Assembly (NCBI RefSeq): GCF_002288925.2
Contig: NW_022097993.1
Coordinates: forward strand, 12,820,122-12,884,121
DNA length: 64,000 nt
Source of the DNA: Delphinapterus leucas
Taxonomy: Eukaryota; Chordata; Mammalia; Artiodactyla; Monodontidae
Direction of reading: 5' to 3'
Numbering within the stretch: the stretch's first letter is position 1; every line of letters starts with the position of its first letter. Positions 11,003 through 23,216 of the stretch are shown piece after piece. The notes under the pieces were generated by a model. The model searched no databases. It was not told where the DNA came from and was given only the letters and a program-made list of their open reading frames with translations. The translations under genes were made by a program, and so were the position numbers.

Positions 11003-11985
11003 CTTAAAATCAAGCAGATGAGATAATGAAACAAAATGACCACTGATAGTTTAAACTCTCCACAAATGACAAGAGATGGCATGAGATCTATTAATAATTA
11101 ACCTATAATTTGAATATGTGAACACGTGGAATGTATTTAGCACTATGATTTTTGAAAAATAAGTCGGAGTTAAGAAAGGACAATCCACTTTCCCAGCCAA
11201 CTATTCCACATATTTTTTTCTTTCTAGACCTTCACAACCTCCCATCCTCACTTGCGGCTGAGCTTATAATCACAAATTATAAACAAGCAGAAAAGAGTTT
11301 CCAAGGACTCTCACCTGCGTATCTACCATCCACCTGCATCTGTACCTACAGACTCTGGTTCTTTCATCTCCTCCAGGCTCCCATCTGAAGAACGGCCCCC
11401 GAATTGTGCACCAGGATCCATTCCCCTCTCACCTATTTAAGGGCAAGTTTTCATCCTCTTAGTTCCTTATGTCATCAAATTGTTCTCCTCAGAATAATTC
11501 TCATCAGCATATTAAAGCATCCTGAACATTTTCCCACCTTAAAAAACAAATCACAACAAAACTCCTGCTTGACTACACATAACTTGCCAATATCCAGCTC
11601 TGTGCCCTTCCCACCAAAGTTCCCAGAAGGAGTTGCTTTATTTGTTGCTTCCGACCGCTCTCTTCCTATTCACACTTGAACCTAATCCACTTTGGTTATG
11701 CAGATTTCTGTCTGGTAAAACTGCACCAAAGTGAAGGATTCTTAGCGTGGTCATCACTGACCACCATATTCCTAAGTCAGTAGTTAGAGATCTGTCCTCA
11801 GTTTACTGACCAACAGCAGAAGGTGCAATGTTACCTCACGCCCATTCCCCTTTCTTTCTTCTCTTCCCCCCGCCCACGCAGAGGCACACAGTGTGTTTAT
11901 TGTCAATAATTTATCTGTCTTGTCCGTCACCATTTCTTCAGAACCTATAGCACCCATGGAGGGTTTAATGCTGCTCAAGTAATTT
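11003..11985. other. Unassigned, possibly ancient-repeat DNA
   Basis: Pyrimidine-rich sequence at 11220-11700 resembles decayed L2-type DNA but I could not assign it. Two overlapping open frames there (78 and 91 codons) have no domain signature. Confidence 0.35.
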
Positions 11986-11989
11986 TTTT

Positions 11990-12310
11990 AGTATTTTTTT
12001 CTTCTAGTTTTATTGAGATATAATTGAAATGCAACACTATAAATTTAAGGTATACTGCATAATGATTTGACTTAAATATATCATGAAATGATTATCCCAA
12101 TAAGTTTAGTGAACACCCACCATCTCATAAAGATACAAAACTAAAGAAAAAGAAAAATAATATTTCTCCTTGTGATTACATCTCTTAGGATTTCTCTTAA
12201 AAATGTTCATACACAACATACAACAGCGTTAATGATATTAATCACAATGTACATTACACCCCTTCCCCCTTCTCAACTTGAGTACAGGACACTACACTCT
12301 TAGTTTTCTA
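11990..12310 (-). mobile_element. Old L1 (L1MA-like) 3' end
   Basis: The segment TCTAGTTTTATTGAGATATAATTG followed by AAGGTATACTGCATAATGAT and AGTTTAGTGAACACCCACCA is the reverse complement of the 3' region of mammal-wide L1MA-type elements. It is heavily diverged. Confidence 0.7.
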
Positions 12311-12599
12311 TCTTAGGACAGGTACCTCTCAGTCTCCTTGGCTGTACCGTCTTCATGTCTCCAAATATTAATGTTGGATTGAGCCAGGTCATAATTCTCA
12401 CACCTCTTCTCTATTTAGAGTCACTTTCTTGCTAAGATCATAAAATTTCATTTAAAATTTTATTTTTGTAACATCCACTGACGACTTCCATATTTTTATC
12501 TCTACTTGGACCTCTGTGAAACTCCAGGTTAGTATATATAATGGTCTCTACTGAATGTGAAATGTTTCTCAGATTTATCATGACCTAAACCAAACTGGT

Positions 12600-13530
12600 T
12601 ATCTTCCTGCAAAACTTGCTTCTTCCATGGGCTTCCTTATCTCAGTAAACAGCAGCTCCATTCTTACAGCTGCTCAGACCAAAATCCTCAGGGCCATCCT
12701 CGCTGAGCTGATGACCCTCTTATCTTCATGTTCTATACTCATCATCCAGGAAACCCTGGTGGCTCTTCCCTCTAAGTATAGTCAGACTTGAATAATTTCC
12801 CACCATCTCAACCACCTTCTCCCTACCACCACAGTTACTGCCCTCATTCGGTCCATTGTCATGTTCTGTCCTGGCTCATGGGAATAGCCTTCTAATGGGT
12901 CTCCCTGCTTCCACTGTGGTCCTCCAACTGTTCTCAGATCAGGGGCCAACATGATGCATTTAAAACTTTTCTCAGATCACGTCACTCCTCTACACAAAAT
13001 CCTCTGAGGATTCCCCATCCCACCAGCCCGTTGTGAGGACCTGCAAGATGATACAAGTCCTGGCCTCTCCCCATCACTCAGACTCCATCTGCGACCACTC
13101 CCTCCCCTACTCTGGTCATACAAGCCACACAGGACATCCAGACTATCCTCCAAATCACTAGCAATGTTCTTGTTTTATGTCTCTGCATTTGCCATTTCAT
13201 AACCGTTTACCTCAAAATATCAGCATGGCTCACCCCCTTCCTCCTTTCAGATCTTTGCTCACAGATCATTTTCTTATTAAAACTTGTATTCCACTCTCCC
13301 CAGCAAAGCTGTTCCTTTTCTCTTTTATTTTTCTCCATAGCACTATCACCACCTGGCAGATTATATATTTATAATTGAATGTATTTACTGTAAGCCCTCC
13401 CCACTAAAATATGAACTCCCATAGGCAGATATTCATTGTCTACATTTGTATTACTCTATCCTTGGCCCCTAAAGTCCCCCCTAGCTCATAGGTAGCTTTC
13501 AATAAATATTTATTGTTGGCGACTTGCAGT
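12600..13530 (+). mobile_element. L2 LINE relic, 3' part
   Basis: Motifs in L2 order are present: AGATCACGTCACTCCTCTAC, AAAATCCTCTGAGGATTCCC, TACAAGTCCTGGCCTCTCCC, ATCAGCATGGCTCACCCCCT, CTTTCAGATCTTTGCTCACA, and the 3' end CTTTCAATAAATATTTATTG. It belongs to the ancient CR1-like LINE group. No long open frame survives. Confidence 0.75.
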
Positions 13531-13924
13531 TTCACATTTTTTGGCTTTACTTTGAAACAGTCTTGTATAGGAAGCTGAGCTGATTTCTGGCCACTGAGAA
13601 TGAGGTGATTGCTAGAACCCCCAGGGAACCCCCAGGAAAACCCCCTTTTATTTCAGGGCCCTCAGGTTCCCTGGCCTCAGTTTCCTAGCTTATATCTATA
13701 CAGTCCTGCCACCTCCTGCCTTCCATTCAGTGCCTGATAATAACATCCTGATTCCAGATGGAGCAAGTGGCCAAAACTGGCATTTTTGGAGCCTGAATGC
13801 CCTAATTCAAATCCTGATGCCAGCCTTAAGGAGATAAAAGACTTATTATTAAAAACAATGTCCTTGTATTTTAAATAGAGATTTATAGAGTAGTAAAGTA
13901 ATAATGCATAATAACAAAAAATTG
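13531..13924. other. Unassigned DNA between L2 and L1
   Basis: No supported gene or repeat was seen. Short runs of C and G occur at 13615-13665. Confidence 0.4.
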
Positions 13925-14303
13925 AAAAATATACAAGTGCCTTTCCTTTAAACTTTTTTTTATAATTGGGGTATAGTTGATTTACAATACTGTGTTATTT
14001 TCAGCTGAACAGCAAAATGATTCAGTTATACACAAATTTTTTTCAGCCTATTTTCAATTATAGGTTATTACAAGATATTAGATATAATCCCTTGTACTAT
14101 ACAGTAAATCCCTTACTTATCTTTTTTATATATAGTGGTGTGTATCTGTTAATCCCATACTCCTAATTTAACCCTCCCTCTCTCCTCCCCTTTGGAAACT
14201 ATAAGTTTGTTTTCTATGTCTGTGAGTCTGTTTCTGTTTTGTATATAGATTCATCTGTATTATTTTTTAGATTCCACATATAAGTGATGTCATATAATAT
14301 TTA

Positions 14304-14306
<3 letters not shown>

Positions 14307-14342
<36 letters not shown>

Positions 14343-14384
14343 ATCTCTCCATGTATCTATCTATATATATATATATATATATAT
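14307..14384. repeat. (CT)n and (TA)n microsatellites within L1
   Basis: About 16 CT units (14307-14339) are followed by a CTATC/TGTATCTAT spacer and about 11 TA units (14362-14384). In intact L1 relatives this position holds a TCTTTCTCTGTCTGACTTAC-type sequence, the likely seed of the CT run. Confidence 0.9.
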
Positions 14385-14805
14385 CACATCTTCTTGAACC
14401 AATCGTCTGTTGATGGGCATCTAGGTTGTTTCCATGTTTTGGCTATTGTAAATAAAATAGTGCTGCTATGAACATTGGGGTACATGTATCTCTTTGAATT
14501 AGTGTTTTCATTTTTTCCAGATATATACCCAGGAGTGGAATTGCTGGATCATATGGTAGCTCTGTTTTTAGTTTTCTAAGGAACCTTCATACTGCTTTCC
14601 ATAGTGGCTGCACCAATTTACATTCCCACCGAAAGTGTAGAAGGGTTCCCTTTTCTCTGTACCCTCTCCAGCATTTATTATTTGTAGACTTTTTGATGAT
14701 GGCCATTCTGACAAGTATGAGGTGATATCTCATAGTTTTGATTTTTCTCTAACAAATAGTGATGTTGAGCATCTTTTCACTTGCCTGTTGGCCATCTGTA
14801 TGTCT

Positions 14806-15008
14806 TCTTTTTTTTTTTGCAGTACACAGGCCTCTCACTGTTGTGGCCTCTCCCGTTGCAGAGCACAGGCTCCGGACACGCAGGCTCAGCAGCCATGGCT
14901 CACGGGCCCAGCCACTCCACAGCATGTGTGATCTTCCCGGACTGGGGCATGGACACATGTCCCCTGCATCGGCAGGTGGACTCTCAACCACTGCACCACC
15001 AGGGAAGC
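14806..15008 (-). mobile_element. CHR-2 SINE, cetacean short form, inside L1
   Basis: A T-tract at 14806-14818 leads into TGCAGTACACAGGCCTCTCA, and the head ends CACCACCAGGGAAGCC. It splits the L1 at 13940-15957. No matching duplication flanks it. The L1 resumes at GGGTTGTTTG, leaving out roughly 40 bp expected in L1, so a small target deletion is likely. Confidence 0.92.
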
Positions 15009-15621
15009 CATGGGTTGTTTGTTTTTTGATATTGAGTTGCATGAACTGTTTGCATATTTTGGATATGAACCCCTTGTGAATCCCATTACTTGCAAAATAT
15101 TTTCTCCCAGTCCACAGGTTGCCTTTTCATTTTGTTTATGATTTTGTTTACTGTGCAAAAGCTTTTAAGTTTGATTAGGTCCCATTTGTTTATTTTTGTT
15201 TTATTTCTATTGCCTTGGGAGACTGGGCTAAGAAAGTACTGCTACAATGTATGTCTTAAAACGTTTTGCCTATGTTCTCTGCTAAACGTTTCATGGTATC
15301 ATGTCTTCTATTTAGGTCTCTAGGCCATTTCGAGTTTGCTTCTGTGTATGGTGTGAGGGAGTGTTTTAACTTCATTTATTTACAAGTAGCTGACCAGCTT
15401 TCCCAGCACCACTTGCTGAAGAGACTGTCTTTTCTCCATTGTATATTCTTGCCTCCTTTGTCGAAGATTAATTGACCACAGGTGTATGCGTTTATTTCTG
15501 GGCTCTCTATTCTGTTCCATTGCTCCATATGTCTGTTTTTGTGCCACACTGTTTTGATTCCTGTAGCTTTGTAGTATTGTCTGAAGTCTGGGAGGGTTAT
15601 GCCTCCAGCTTTGTTGTTTTT

Positions 15622-15957
15622 TCAGGATTGCTTTGGCAATTCTGGGTCTTTTGTGGTTACAAGTTTTAGTATTATTTGTTCTAGATCTGTGAAAAATGTC
15701 ATAGGTATTTTGATAGAGATCACATTAAATTTGTAAATTGCTTTGGGTAGTATGGCCATTTTAACAATATTAATTCTTCCAATACAAGAGTATGGGTTAT
15801 CTTTCCATTTCTTTGAATCATCTTCAATTTCTTTCATAAATATTTTATAGTTTTCAGTGTATACGTCTTTCACCTCCTTGGTTAAGTTTATTCCTAGGCA
15901 TTTTTTTAATGTTATTTTAAATAGGATTTTTTTTTTTTTACTTTCTCTTCCTGATGA
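15622..15957 (-). pseudogene. L1 ORF2 fragment (after the reverse-transcriptase core)
   Basis: A readable stretch includes [20 protein letters not shown] and [17 protein letters not shown], typical of L1 ORF2p just beyond the reverse-transcriptase core. It is cut at the 5' side by truncation of the element and runs into flanking DNA in this frame. It is non-functional. Confidence 0.88.
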
Positions 15958-15977
15958 AAAAATATACAAGTGACTTT

Positions 15978-18900
15978 TAAACATGGGGAAAATGTGCAAC
16001 ATCACTAGTAATGAAATAGATGAAAATAGTATTGATATCATTTTTCCTAGTAAATAACAAGTTACAAAATACTCAGTGCTATGAAACATGTGGGAAGCTG
16101 GCTCCTGGCTGAAGGAAGATTATTTGATACAACCCTTCTACTTCATTCATAACTCCTAATACAGTAATTCCAGTTATGAACATTAATAACCTGAGGCTCA
16201 CATAAAGGTTTAAGCAAAAAAATACTCATTGTCACATTATAAAGAAATGTTGGAAAAAATCACCAAATTTTTATAAGTTAAAAAAATTATGATGTGTTCA
16301 CAGACTAGAGTATATCATAACCATATACAGTATTTCCTGTTACACAGGAGAATGCTCATTTTGTCTTATTAAGGGAAATGTTCTTATTGAAAGGTATGGG
16401 ACATTAAAATGCTAAACATGACTCAATCAGGTATGTTAAAAAAAGATGGAATGACAGAAAGTATAGCAACTATTAGCAGTGAGTGACTCTGGGTGTTGGG
16501 ACTACTTTTCTTAATTCAAAAAAAAAAAGTAAATATATTTTTTTAAAAGTTTGTCTACTTCCTTTAGGACTGTAGGACAATGTAGAATAAATTCAAAGAT
16601 GTTGAACTAATTTAACAACAGAAATTATTTGATATCCAGCCTTTTATTTTCATACAACTAAATCTTCATTCTCCTTCAGTCAAAAGTTCACGAGTCCTCT
16701 AAAGGACTCTAAGTCCCCAGTCTTGTTTTGGGAACTTGTAAAGTCTTCTCCTCCACCCCTCTCTGTTACTTATCCATCCAGAGGTCTTTATCTTAGAGCC
16801 TTCAATTAAACCCTATCAGCATTTACACAGAACAACAACATACCTTCATTTAAGACCAATTGGTAGAGACACTCAAACTGTGGGAAAACAAAACTTGTTT
16901 GTTTGCAGATAAGTGGAGTTCAAATGAATACAGTTTAATATATTTTTTATTTTCATGGAGATATTCCATGAATATTATTATTATTTATATTGTAAATTTT
17001 TTTAAGAATTATTTTTCAACTTCCTGTTACTCTGATAAGGACAATAATCACTCTTGTAATCATTATTATTATTTCAAATTTAATTAGTTCCATTTTGTCA
17101 TAAAACATTGATAAAGCCATACTGTTCTCCACCCATAATGTAAAATTCAAAGCCAATAATTACAATAAAATATTTTTAGGAGAAAAGGAGAATTCAGTGG
17201 CTGTTGTGTTATAAAAATTGTAAAATCTTTTGACTCAAAACCTTTCACCATTCATCTATTTTAAGACAGATGGGAAAAAATAGGTTTCCAGAGTTTGCCC
17301 CTAATATGGGATTATGCAATATCTAGGTTTTTTCCTCTATAAATTAAATCCAGTCTAATACCTTAAGCCTCCACTGAATAACTGTTTCAAGCAAGGCATG
17401 GTGATAGGATAACCCACAGTATCCAGGTTAGAAGCCTTTCCAGAGAATAAGTTTGAAGATGGAATTTTTCTCCCCTAATTTTGTTATAATTCCAAAGCTA
17501 AGCATGTTAAAAAGCTCCAAAATGTGTAATCAATTTAATTAGGCAAAACTTTAATTTCCAATGTATTTTAATATGGGCACAATCATATTGTTCAATCATC
17601 ATAACCTCCTTAGTACTTTCCAAATAACTGCCCAGTAAATTAATAGACGTATTTCTATCTTTAGTTTGTAACACTATGTTCACCTGTTTTCTTCTCTATC
17701 ATATACATTTACACAGCCTACAATTGTAATGCAGTCTAATTATTCTTAGATGCTAACAAGTCACCATTGTCTCCTCTATCATAGAAAAGTAAAAATGTGT
17801 TAAATATTCTGAGCACTAAACAGGCTTTTAGAAACTGGGGTAAGCCTATTTTTTTTTTCATGTCAGACATGTCTTAGATTCAGCTATCTATATTTTATAG
17901 TTTAATTAATAACCTTAATTCTAGAATTTGATTCTAGAACTTGATTATTCATTCTTTCAAATAATATTTTTTATCACATGCTATGTATGTACTAAACATG
18001 GCACGTAATAGCAGTGAATCAGATAGAATAGATTGTTTCCAGGAGATGGCAGGCTAGAAGGGAAAAAAATGGAGGAAATATTCCCAGGTATGGTGAGCGT
18101 TATAAAGATGGTTATGCAGCTCATAACCAGAGACCCTAGTAGATACACCAAGTTCAGGAGGAGGTGAAGTCAACAGTATTCAAAGCAGAGAGAACAGCAA
18201 AGACCATGAGGCAGAAAAGATCAAGGTGAATTTTTAGTACCTGAATTGAGTCCCAGATGACTTGAGGACATTACACTGAACGGGGGAGACAGCTGAACAA
18301 GATGAGGGTGGAGATGTACAGATTTAGTATTCTTTTTTTTATTTTTTGTTTTTACTTGCAATGGGAAACTAAGAATAGTAAATTAGGAGTGACATGGGCA
18401 GTGATAAAATGATCACAATGTTTGAAGTTTTTCTTGAACCTTTGCATCAGTATTAGTCATTTTCATGGTACTGCTGACCTTGTGTGATCTCTATTTTCTA
18501 CTTCATTTTACTCATTCAAGTACTGGATTTCGGAAGCCCAGGTTAGACTCTATCAAAAGGGTAAGAAGTAGGAGGCCTTTCAGGTGGCCTGACCAACAAA
18601 CCTAATCTGAACCAAAACCTGGACTCTCCCTCCTCCCATACCATGTTCCTATAAAATAGTTGACTATTCTTCCAAATGTTTCATTAAAAGCCAATCCAAC
18701 ATCCTCCTCATTCCTCCTTGTTTTTTGTCGGTGACAAATACGCTCCCTGGGTAGACTGCCAGGTAGCCTCCTTGCCCTTGAATGTCCTCCATATCCTGTT
18801 CATATCCACCTGTTCCCATTTTTATTACCATCCTCCAGCATCTGGGATACTTCTCAACTTTCTTACAGAATGTTCTTACAGAATCCATGTTTTTCTTCTA

Positions 18901-19410
18901 CATTACCATCACCCTGGATATACCTTTAAATAATCATATGGAATGGCTCTTTCAAAGTTTCATGATGTCAACTTCAGTGTCTTCTTGTATTTATTCCTTC
19001 TGCACATGCCCAAGACTTAAACCACATCCTCAGGATAACAGGCAGAACTTCATGTCACTCACCAGAACATTTTGATCTTTCACCCTCTGAATTTTCAAAA
19101 ACCTCAGAACTCCATATCACTAGCTTCTTTAAACTTCTTGATAAAAGTACCTCTAAGTATTACTTTTGCCAAAGGTATCCCCAGCATGGATAATCTCCAG
19201 GCAAGATAAAGGGGAAAGATGCTAATTTTTCAATGAGAATGCCTACCTATGAATAGGTAGTAAGAGCCTGACAGAAGATAATCTGTAGGTTCACAGAGCT
19301 CAGAAAGGAAAAATGGAAAAGAAATGTTCAAAAATCAAACATTCAAAGCCACTCTGAGGGAATATTCTATATTCTATATATTCTATATTCCTCTGATATA
19401 TGTCATCATT
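15978..19410. other. Long unassigned AT-rich stretch
   Basis: I see no gene. Positions 18030-18420 resemble a diverged ancient repeat (GCAAAGACCATGAGGCAGAA; TTGCAATGGGAAACTAAGAA) also recognisable near 34880-35110 and 48680-48880, but I cannot name it. The rest is AT-rich and apparently unique. Splice-like motifs occur without convincing open exons. Confidence 0.45.
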
Positions 19411-19423
19411 AATAGTTCTTTCC

Positions 19424-19632
19424 GGGCTTCCCTGATGGCGCAGTGGTTGAGAGTCAGCCTGCCGATGCAGGGGACACGGGTTCGTGCCCCGGTCCGGGAA
19501 GATCCCACATGCCGCGGAGCGGCTGGGCCCGTGAGCCATGGCCGCTGAGCCTGCGCGTCTGGAGCCTGTGCTCCGCAACGGGAGAGGACACAACAGTGGG
19601 AGGCCTGCGTACCGCAAAAAATAAATAAATAA
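19424..19632 (+). mobile_element. CHR-2 SINE, cetacean short form
   Basis: It starts GGGCTTCCCTGATGGCGCAG and ends GTACCGCAAAAAATAAATAA. A perfect 13-bp duplication (AATAGTTCTTTCC) lies at 19411-19423 and 19633-19645. Confidence 0.95.
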
Positions 19633-19857
19633 AATAGTTCTTTCCTTCTCAAGTCATATGAGAAACTTCCACACACCCTATAATTTTACTTAACTATTTT
19701 CTAGTACCAAATATTTCTATGAACCTCGCTTTATTTTCAAGTTTCTGTTTATGTATCTGTGATATCACTTCTTCCATGAAGAATTTGAGAAAGTCCCCTC
19801 TCTAATTATTGATTAGCACTCTTGCATCTTCAAACTAAAATTCTCATAAGGATGGTA

Positions 19858-20045
19858 AGCAGTGGTTCTCAGAGTATGTTCCCAGGCCGACAGCAATTTA
19901 TGTATTTCTGAGATGGTATCAGAAATATAAATTCTGTCCTGACCCAGCCTACCTGAATCAGAAACACTGGAGTGGGGTCCAGTAACTTGTGCTTTAACAA
20001 TCCTCCAGGTGATTTTGATGCTCTCCAAAGTTTGAAAACCATGAA
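19858..20045. mobile_element. hAT-type non-autonomous relic (MER20-like)
   Basis: The element begins AGTGGTTCTCAGAGTATG and ends GCTCTCCAAAGTTTGAAAACCA, with CCTGAATCAGAAACACTGGA in the middle. It matches the layout of small MER20-like hAT elements. A further fragment may follow at 20085-20145. Confidence 0.65.
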
Positions 20046-20145
20046 TAATTTTCCTTAACCATGACAGCACCTTAAAACTACGTGGGATCTTTTAAATAAC
20101 ACCCTTGCCTAGGACTCACCACAGACCATGCGAATTCCAATATGG

Positions 20146-21111
20146 CAGCAGCCCCAGGTTTTACCAAGACTCTGATACACAGTGAGGGTGGAGTCTACAT
20201 TTCCTTCACCCCCTGCACAGATATTCTGCACTTCAATCCGACTCCTGTCCACCCTCAGAGGAACACTCTGCAAATCATCCTGGACTTCCTGTCCCCGAGT
20301 TCCTCAGACCTCTTCCCAGTCTCCCTGTCACCCACCATCTCTCCAGCTCCACACCACAGTCTGAGCAATGGTCTTGTGGTAGGACAGCATGGGCTCATAT
20401 CTTCTTCATTCAGGTCTGAATTTCAAATTGTTATAGCTTTTATAACTAGAAATAACTCTCCTTTAAAAATAGTTCAATATTTAAATAGTTTAAAACAATT
20501 AAATTGAATGAAATTTTAAAACTAGTAAATTACATTTTTAAATCACTAATTACATAATAAAGAATTATTTCACTATTATAAGGAGTAATACTAAAGTTAA
20601 TTGATTTATAAAAATACATTTATGAGTAGATAAGCTAAATATACCCACAAAGGTATTACTGCATGCTTTTTCACTCTATTAAAGAACAATAAAATCTTAG
20701 AAAACAACCCAAAAGCACTGAACAGATACATCTGTATATATGCCCATAAATGAAGATATATATATTTAACTTGTTAATAACTATAATTTATTCAAGTCTA
20801 TTACTTTTATAAACTGTGATCAATTTTTGTATATAGTGATAATGTGATCCACAAGTCTATATATTAGTAATATCTAAAAAATATCTCATTTCTTTTTCAT
20901 CCTTGAAATTAAATATAATTTTACATTGTAAAAGTGACTAAACTTATTAATTGTTTTGCTATAAATGAAAATAATTTGCTTTAGGCATATGTCAGTGTAT
21001 GCTATAAACTATGCCTGTGACTAAAGCGTGAGTAATCCAAAAAAGTGTATAAAAATTATGAGTCTGATCACCAGTGACACATCATATTATTAGAAAGTGC
21101 AAAAGTTTTGA
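20146..21111. other. Unassigned DNA
   Basis: Positions 20200-20370 are C/T-rich and contain a 121-codon open frame without domain signature. From about 20440 the sequence is very AT-rich. No gene is supported. Confidence 0.4.
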
Positions 21112-21118
21112 AGAATAT

Positions 21119-21325
21119 CATTTTTTTTTTTGCAGTACGCGGGCCTCTCACTGTTGTGGCCTCTCCTGTTGCGGAGCACAGGCTCCGGACGCGCAGGCTC
21201 AGCAGCCATGGCTCACGGGCTCAGCCGCTCCGCAGCATGTGGGATCTTCCCGGACCGGGGCACGAACCCGTGTCCCCTGCATCGGCAGGCATACTCTCAA
21301 TCACTGCGCCACCAGGGAAGCCCTC
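21119..21325 (-). mobile_element. CHR-2 SINE, cetacean short form
   Basis: A T-tract leads into GCAGTACGCGGGCCTCTCAC, and the head ends GCCACCAGGGAAGCCC. A short imperfect duplication (AGAATAT) is seen at 21112-21118 and 21326-21332. Confidence 0.93.
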
Positions 21326-21332
21326 AGAATAT

Positions 21333-22032
21333 TTTTTAAAACATTTATGTTCTGAACTTGAAGCTTTTTAATAAAAGAATCAGCATTGTAGATCATATTT
21401 TCATGTCATAGTTGAAATTTTAGGCTTTTGTTTTTTTCAGTAGCTCTTTTTGTGTGACTGGTTTGTACTCATCTTGACATCTTGAAATGCAGCTTAAGCT
21501 ATGCATTAAAGTATAAGTATAATATAGTTTATGTTATTGCATCAAAGATATGCATATTCATTGTAAAAGACTCAAATAGAAATAACTTAAGTCAAACCCT
21601 AGTGGAGTTATGTTTCTTTTAGGAAAAAAAATATATATAATTGACCTATAGTAAATCAGTATCATGAGGATTAAGATATCTATGGGCAAACACTCTTCTG
21701 AGAGAAAAAGATTATCCATGAGATTATTGATCAAATATTCATTTACGTATCTGTCTCATTGTCACTTTTATTTTCAAGTCTCTTTCATCTTCAGCAGACT
21801 TGGAAGGAAGGGCTTATACATCTTTTTGTGACTCTTTCTTATAATACTTTCTTCAACTCGCTCAAACTACACATTTGATTTCCTTGTTGCTTGGCTGTAA
21901 TCCAGACATCTCATTAATTCCTTCTTGTTTTCTCCCTAAAGAAGTTGTTTTCTTTTGTTTTGTTTTGCTTTTTTCCCTGCCTCTGTGAATAATTAAGGTT
22001 TTTCTTCTTCCTTTCTGAACATTACTCTGCAG
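21333..22032. other. Unassigned DNA
   Basis: No gene is seen. The last 70 bases are pyrimidine-rich (TTTTTCTTCTTCCTTTC) and end in CTGCAG before the weak exon candidate. Confidence 0.4.
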
Positions 22033-22116
22033 GTCTGTGATTCACATCAAAGCAGTTCACTGTCTCAATCTGCAGATGAACATCTGGAACAAAAGCTAAC
22101 TCGGCCTCATGACTAA
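22033..22116 (+). other. Weak candidate terminal exon
   Basis: A long polypyrimidine tract and CTGCAG precede a 27-codon open frame (starts VCDSHQSSSLSQ, ends TRPHD) that stops at TAA 22114-22116. An ATTAAA poly(A)-signal-like hexamer follows at 22158-22163. Nothing recognisable is encoded, and such open runs occur by chance. It is listed only because acceptor, frame, stop and hexamer fall in order. Confidence 0.15.
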
Positions 22117-22169
22117 TGAAAACAAGGCCACTCATGCATCAAGGAAAGCTACATATAATTAAAAAGCCC

Positions 22170-22485
22170 GGGACTTCCCTGGTGGCACAGTGGTTAAGAA
22201 TCCTCCTGCCAATGCAGGGGACACAGGTTAGATCCCTGGTCTAGGAAGATCCCACATGCCGCGGAGCAACTGAGCCCGCGAGCCACAACTACTGAGCCTG
22301 CGTGCCACAACTACTGAAGACCGTGCACCTAGAGCCCATGCTCCGCAACAAGAGAAGCCACCGCAATGAGAAGCCCGTGCACCGCAATGAAGAGTAGCCC
22401 CCGCTCGCCGCAACTAGAGAAAGCCTGCGTGCAGCAACAAAGACCCAATGCAGCCAAAAATAAATAAATAAACTTAAAAAAAAAT
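22170..22485 (+). mobile_element. CHR-2 SINE, long form
   Basis: It starts GGGACTTCCCTGGTGGCACA. The undeleted tail holds modules such as CACAACTACTGAGCC and GAGTAGCCCCCGCTCGCCGC, and ends with AAATAAATAAATAA. A 9-bp duplication (AAAAAGCCC) lies at 22161-22169 and 22486-22494. Confidence 0.95.
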
Positions 22486-22494
22486 AAAAAGCCC

Positions 22495-22973
22495 CATTTA
22501 AACCATTAGTTTTCACATCTTCCACTACTACTTCCCTTTGTAACCGAGTTGTTGAAAATGATGGAATCTACCTTTGAGCGTTACCTCCTTCTTTCCAGCT
22601 CACCTGCTAGAAGGGTGAGAGCCCAATAATGACCAAAAGCAGGGAGCAAACTGGGGAGAACGAGGGAGGACTCTACAGCCACACCCCTTCAATAGCCAAG
22701 AGGTAACAACGTGCGGCTTTCCTCCACGGGGACCAGTTCAACACGGACGTGCCCACGTTTCTAATTCATCCTCTGGCTCCACAGCGTCTGAGTCATCATC
22801 TGTGTTGGACGTTTGCTAGATGTGTGTCATAATTCCACCTTAAAATGCAAACTGCTAAAGGAAAGAGATGTCATGGCGTTTACATTCTACACAGCAGTGC
22901 AGACGTATACACAGAAATGAAACATTACTCCTCTTATGGGATTTAATTTCATTTTCTCTTGCGAAGCTTCATC
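22495..22973. other. Unassigned DNA
   Basis: Moderately GC-rich sequence with several CpGs around 22700-22760. No repeat or gene was recognised. Confidence 0.4.
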
Positions 22974-22988
22974 AAAACTCTTATGATG

Positions 22989-23201
22989 ATGGGCTTCCCT
23001 GGTGGCGCAGTGGTTGAGAGTCTGCCTGCCGATGCAGGGGACACGGGTTCGTGCCCCGGTCTGGGAAGATCCCACATGCTGCGGAGCAGCTGAGCCCGTG
23101 AGCCATGGCCGCTGAGCCTGCGCGTCCGGAGCCTGTGCTCCGCAACGGGGGAGGCCACAACAGTGAGAGGCCCGCGTACCGCAAAAAAAAAAAAAAAAAA
23201 A
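22989..23201 (+). mobile_element. CHR-2 SINE, cetacean short form, long A-tail
   Basis: It starts at GGGCTTCCCTGGTGGCGCAG, has a clear B-box (GGTTCGTGCCCCGG) and an A-tail of more than 20. A perfect 15-bp duplication (AAAACTCTTATGATG) lies at 22974-22988 and 23202-23216. The intact tail and duplication suggest a recent insertion. Confidence 0.96.
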
Positions 23202-23216
23202 AAAACTCTTATGATG

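Larger units (their letters stand above)
13940..15957 (-). mobile_element. 5'-truncated L1, ORF2 remnant plus 3' end
   Basis: On the - strand this runs from within the ORF2 reverse-transcriptase region (right) to the artiodactyl 3' end and T-tract (left, TATAGTTGATTTACAATACT). A duplication is visible at 13925-13939 and 15958-15972 (AAAAATATACAAGTG), extendable to about 20 bp with one mismatch. So this is a single truncated insertion. It was later interrupted by a SINE (14806-15008) and by CT and TA microsatellites (14307-14384). Confidence 0.92.

Noticed and set aside
21074..21371. Recurrent peptide family with patterns like ASHCCGLSRCGAQAPDAQAQ in many places
   Set aside because: The same peptides recur wherever a CHR-2 SINE lies. 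They are translations of the SINE, not a gene family.
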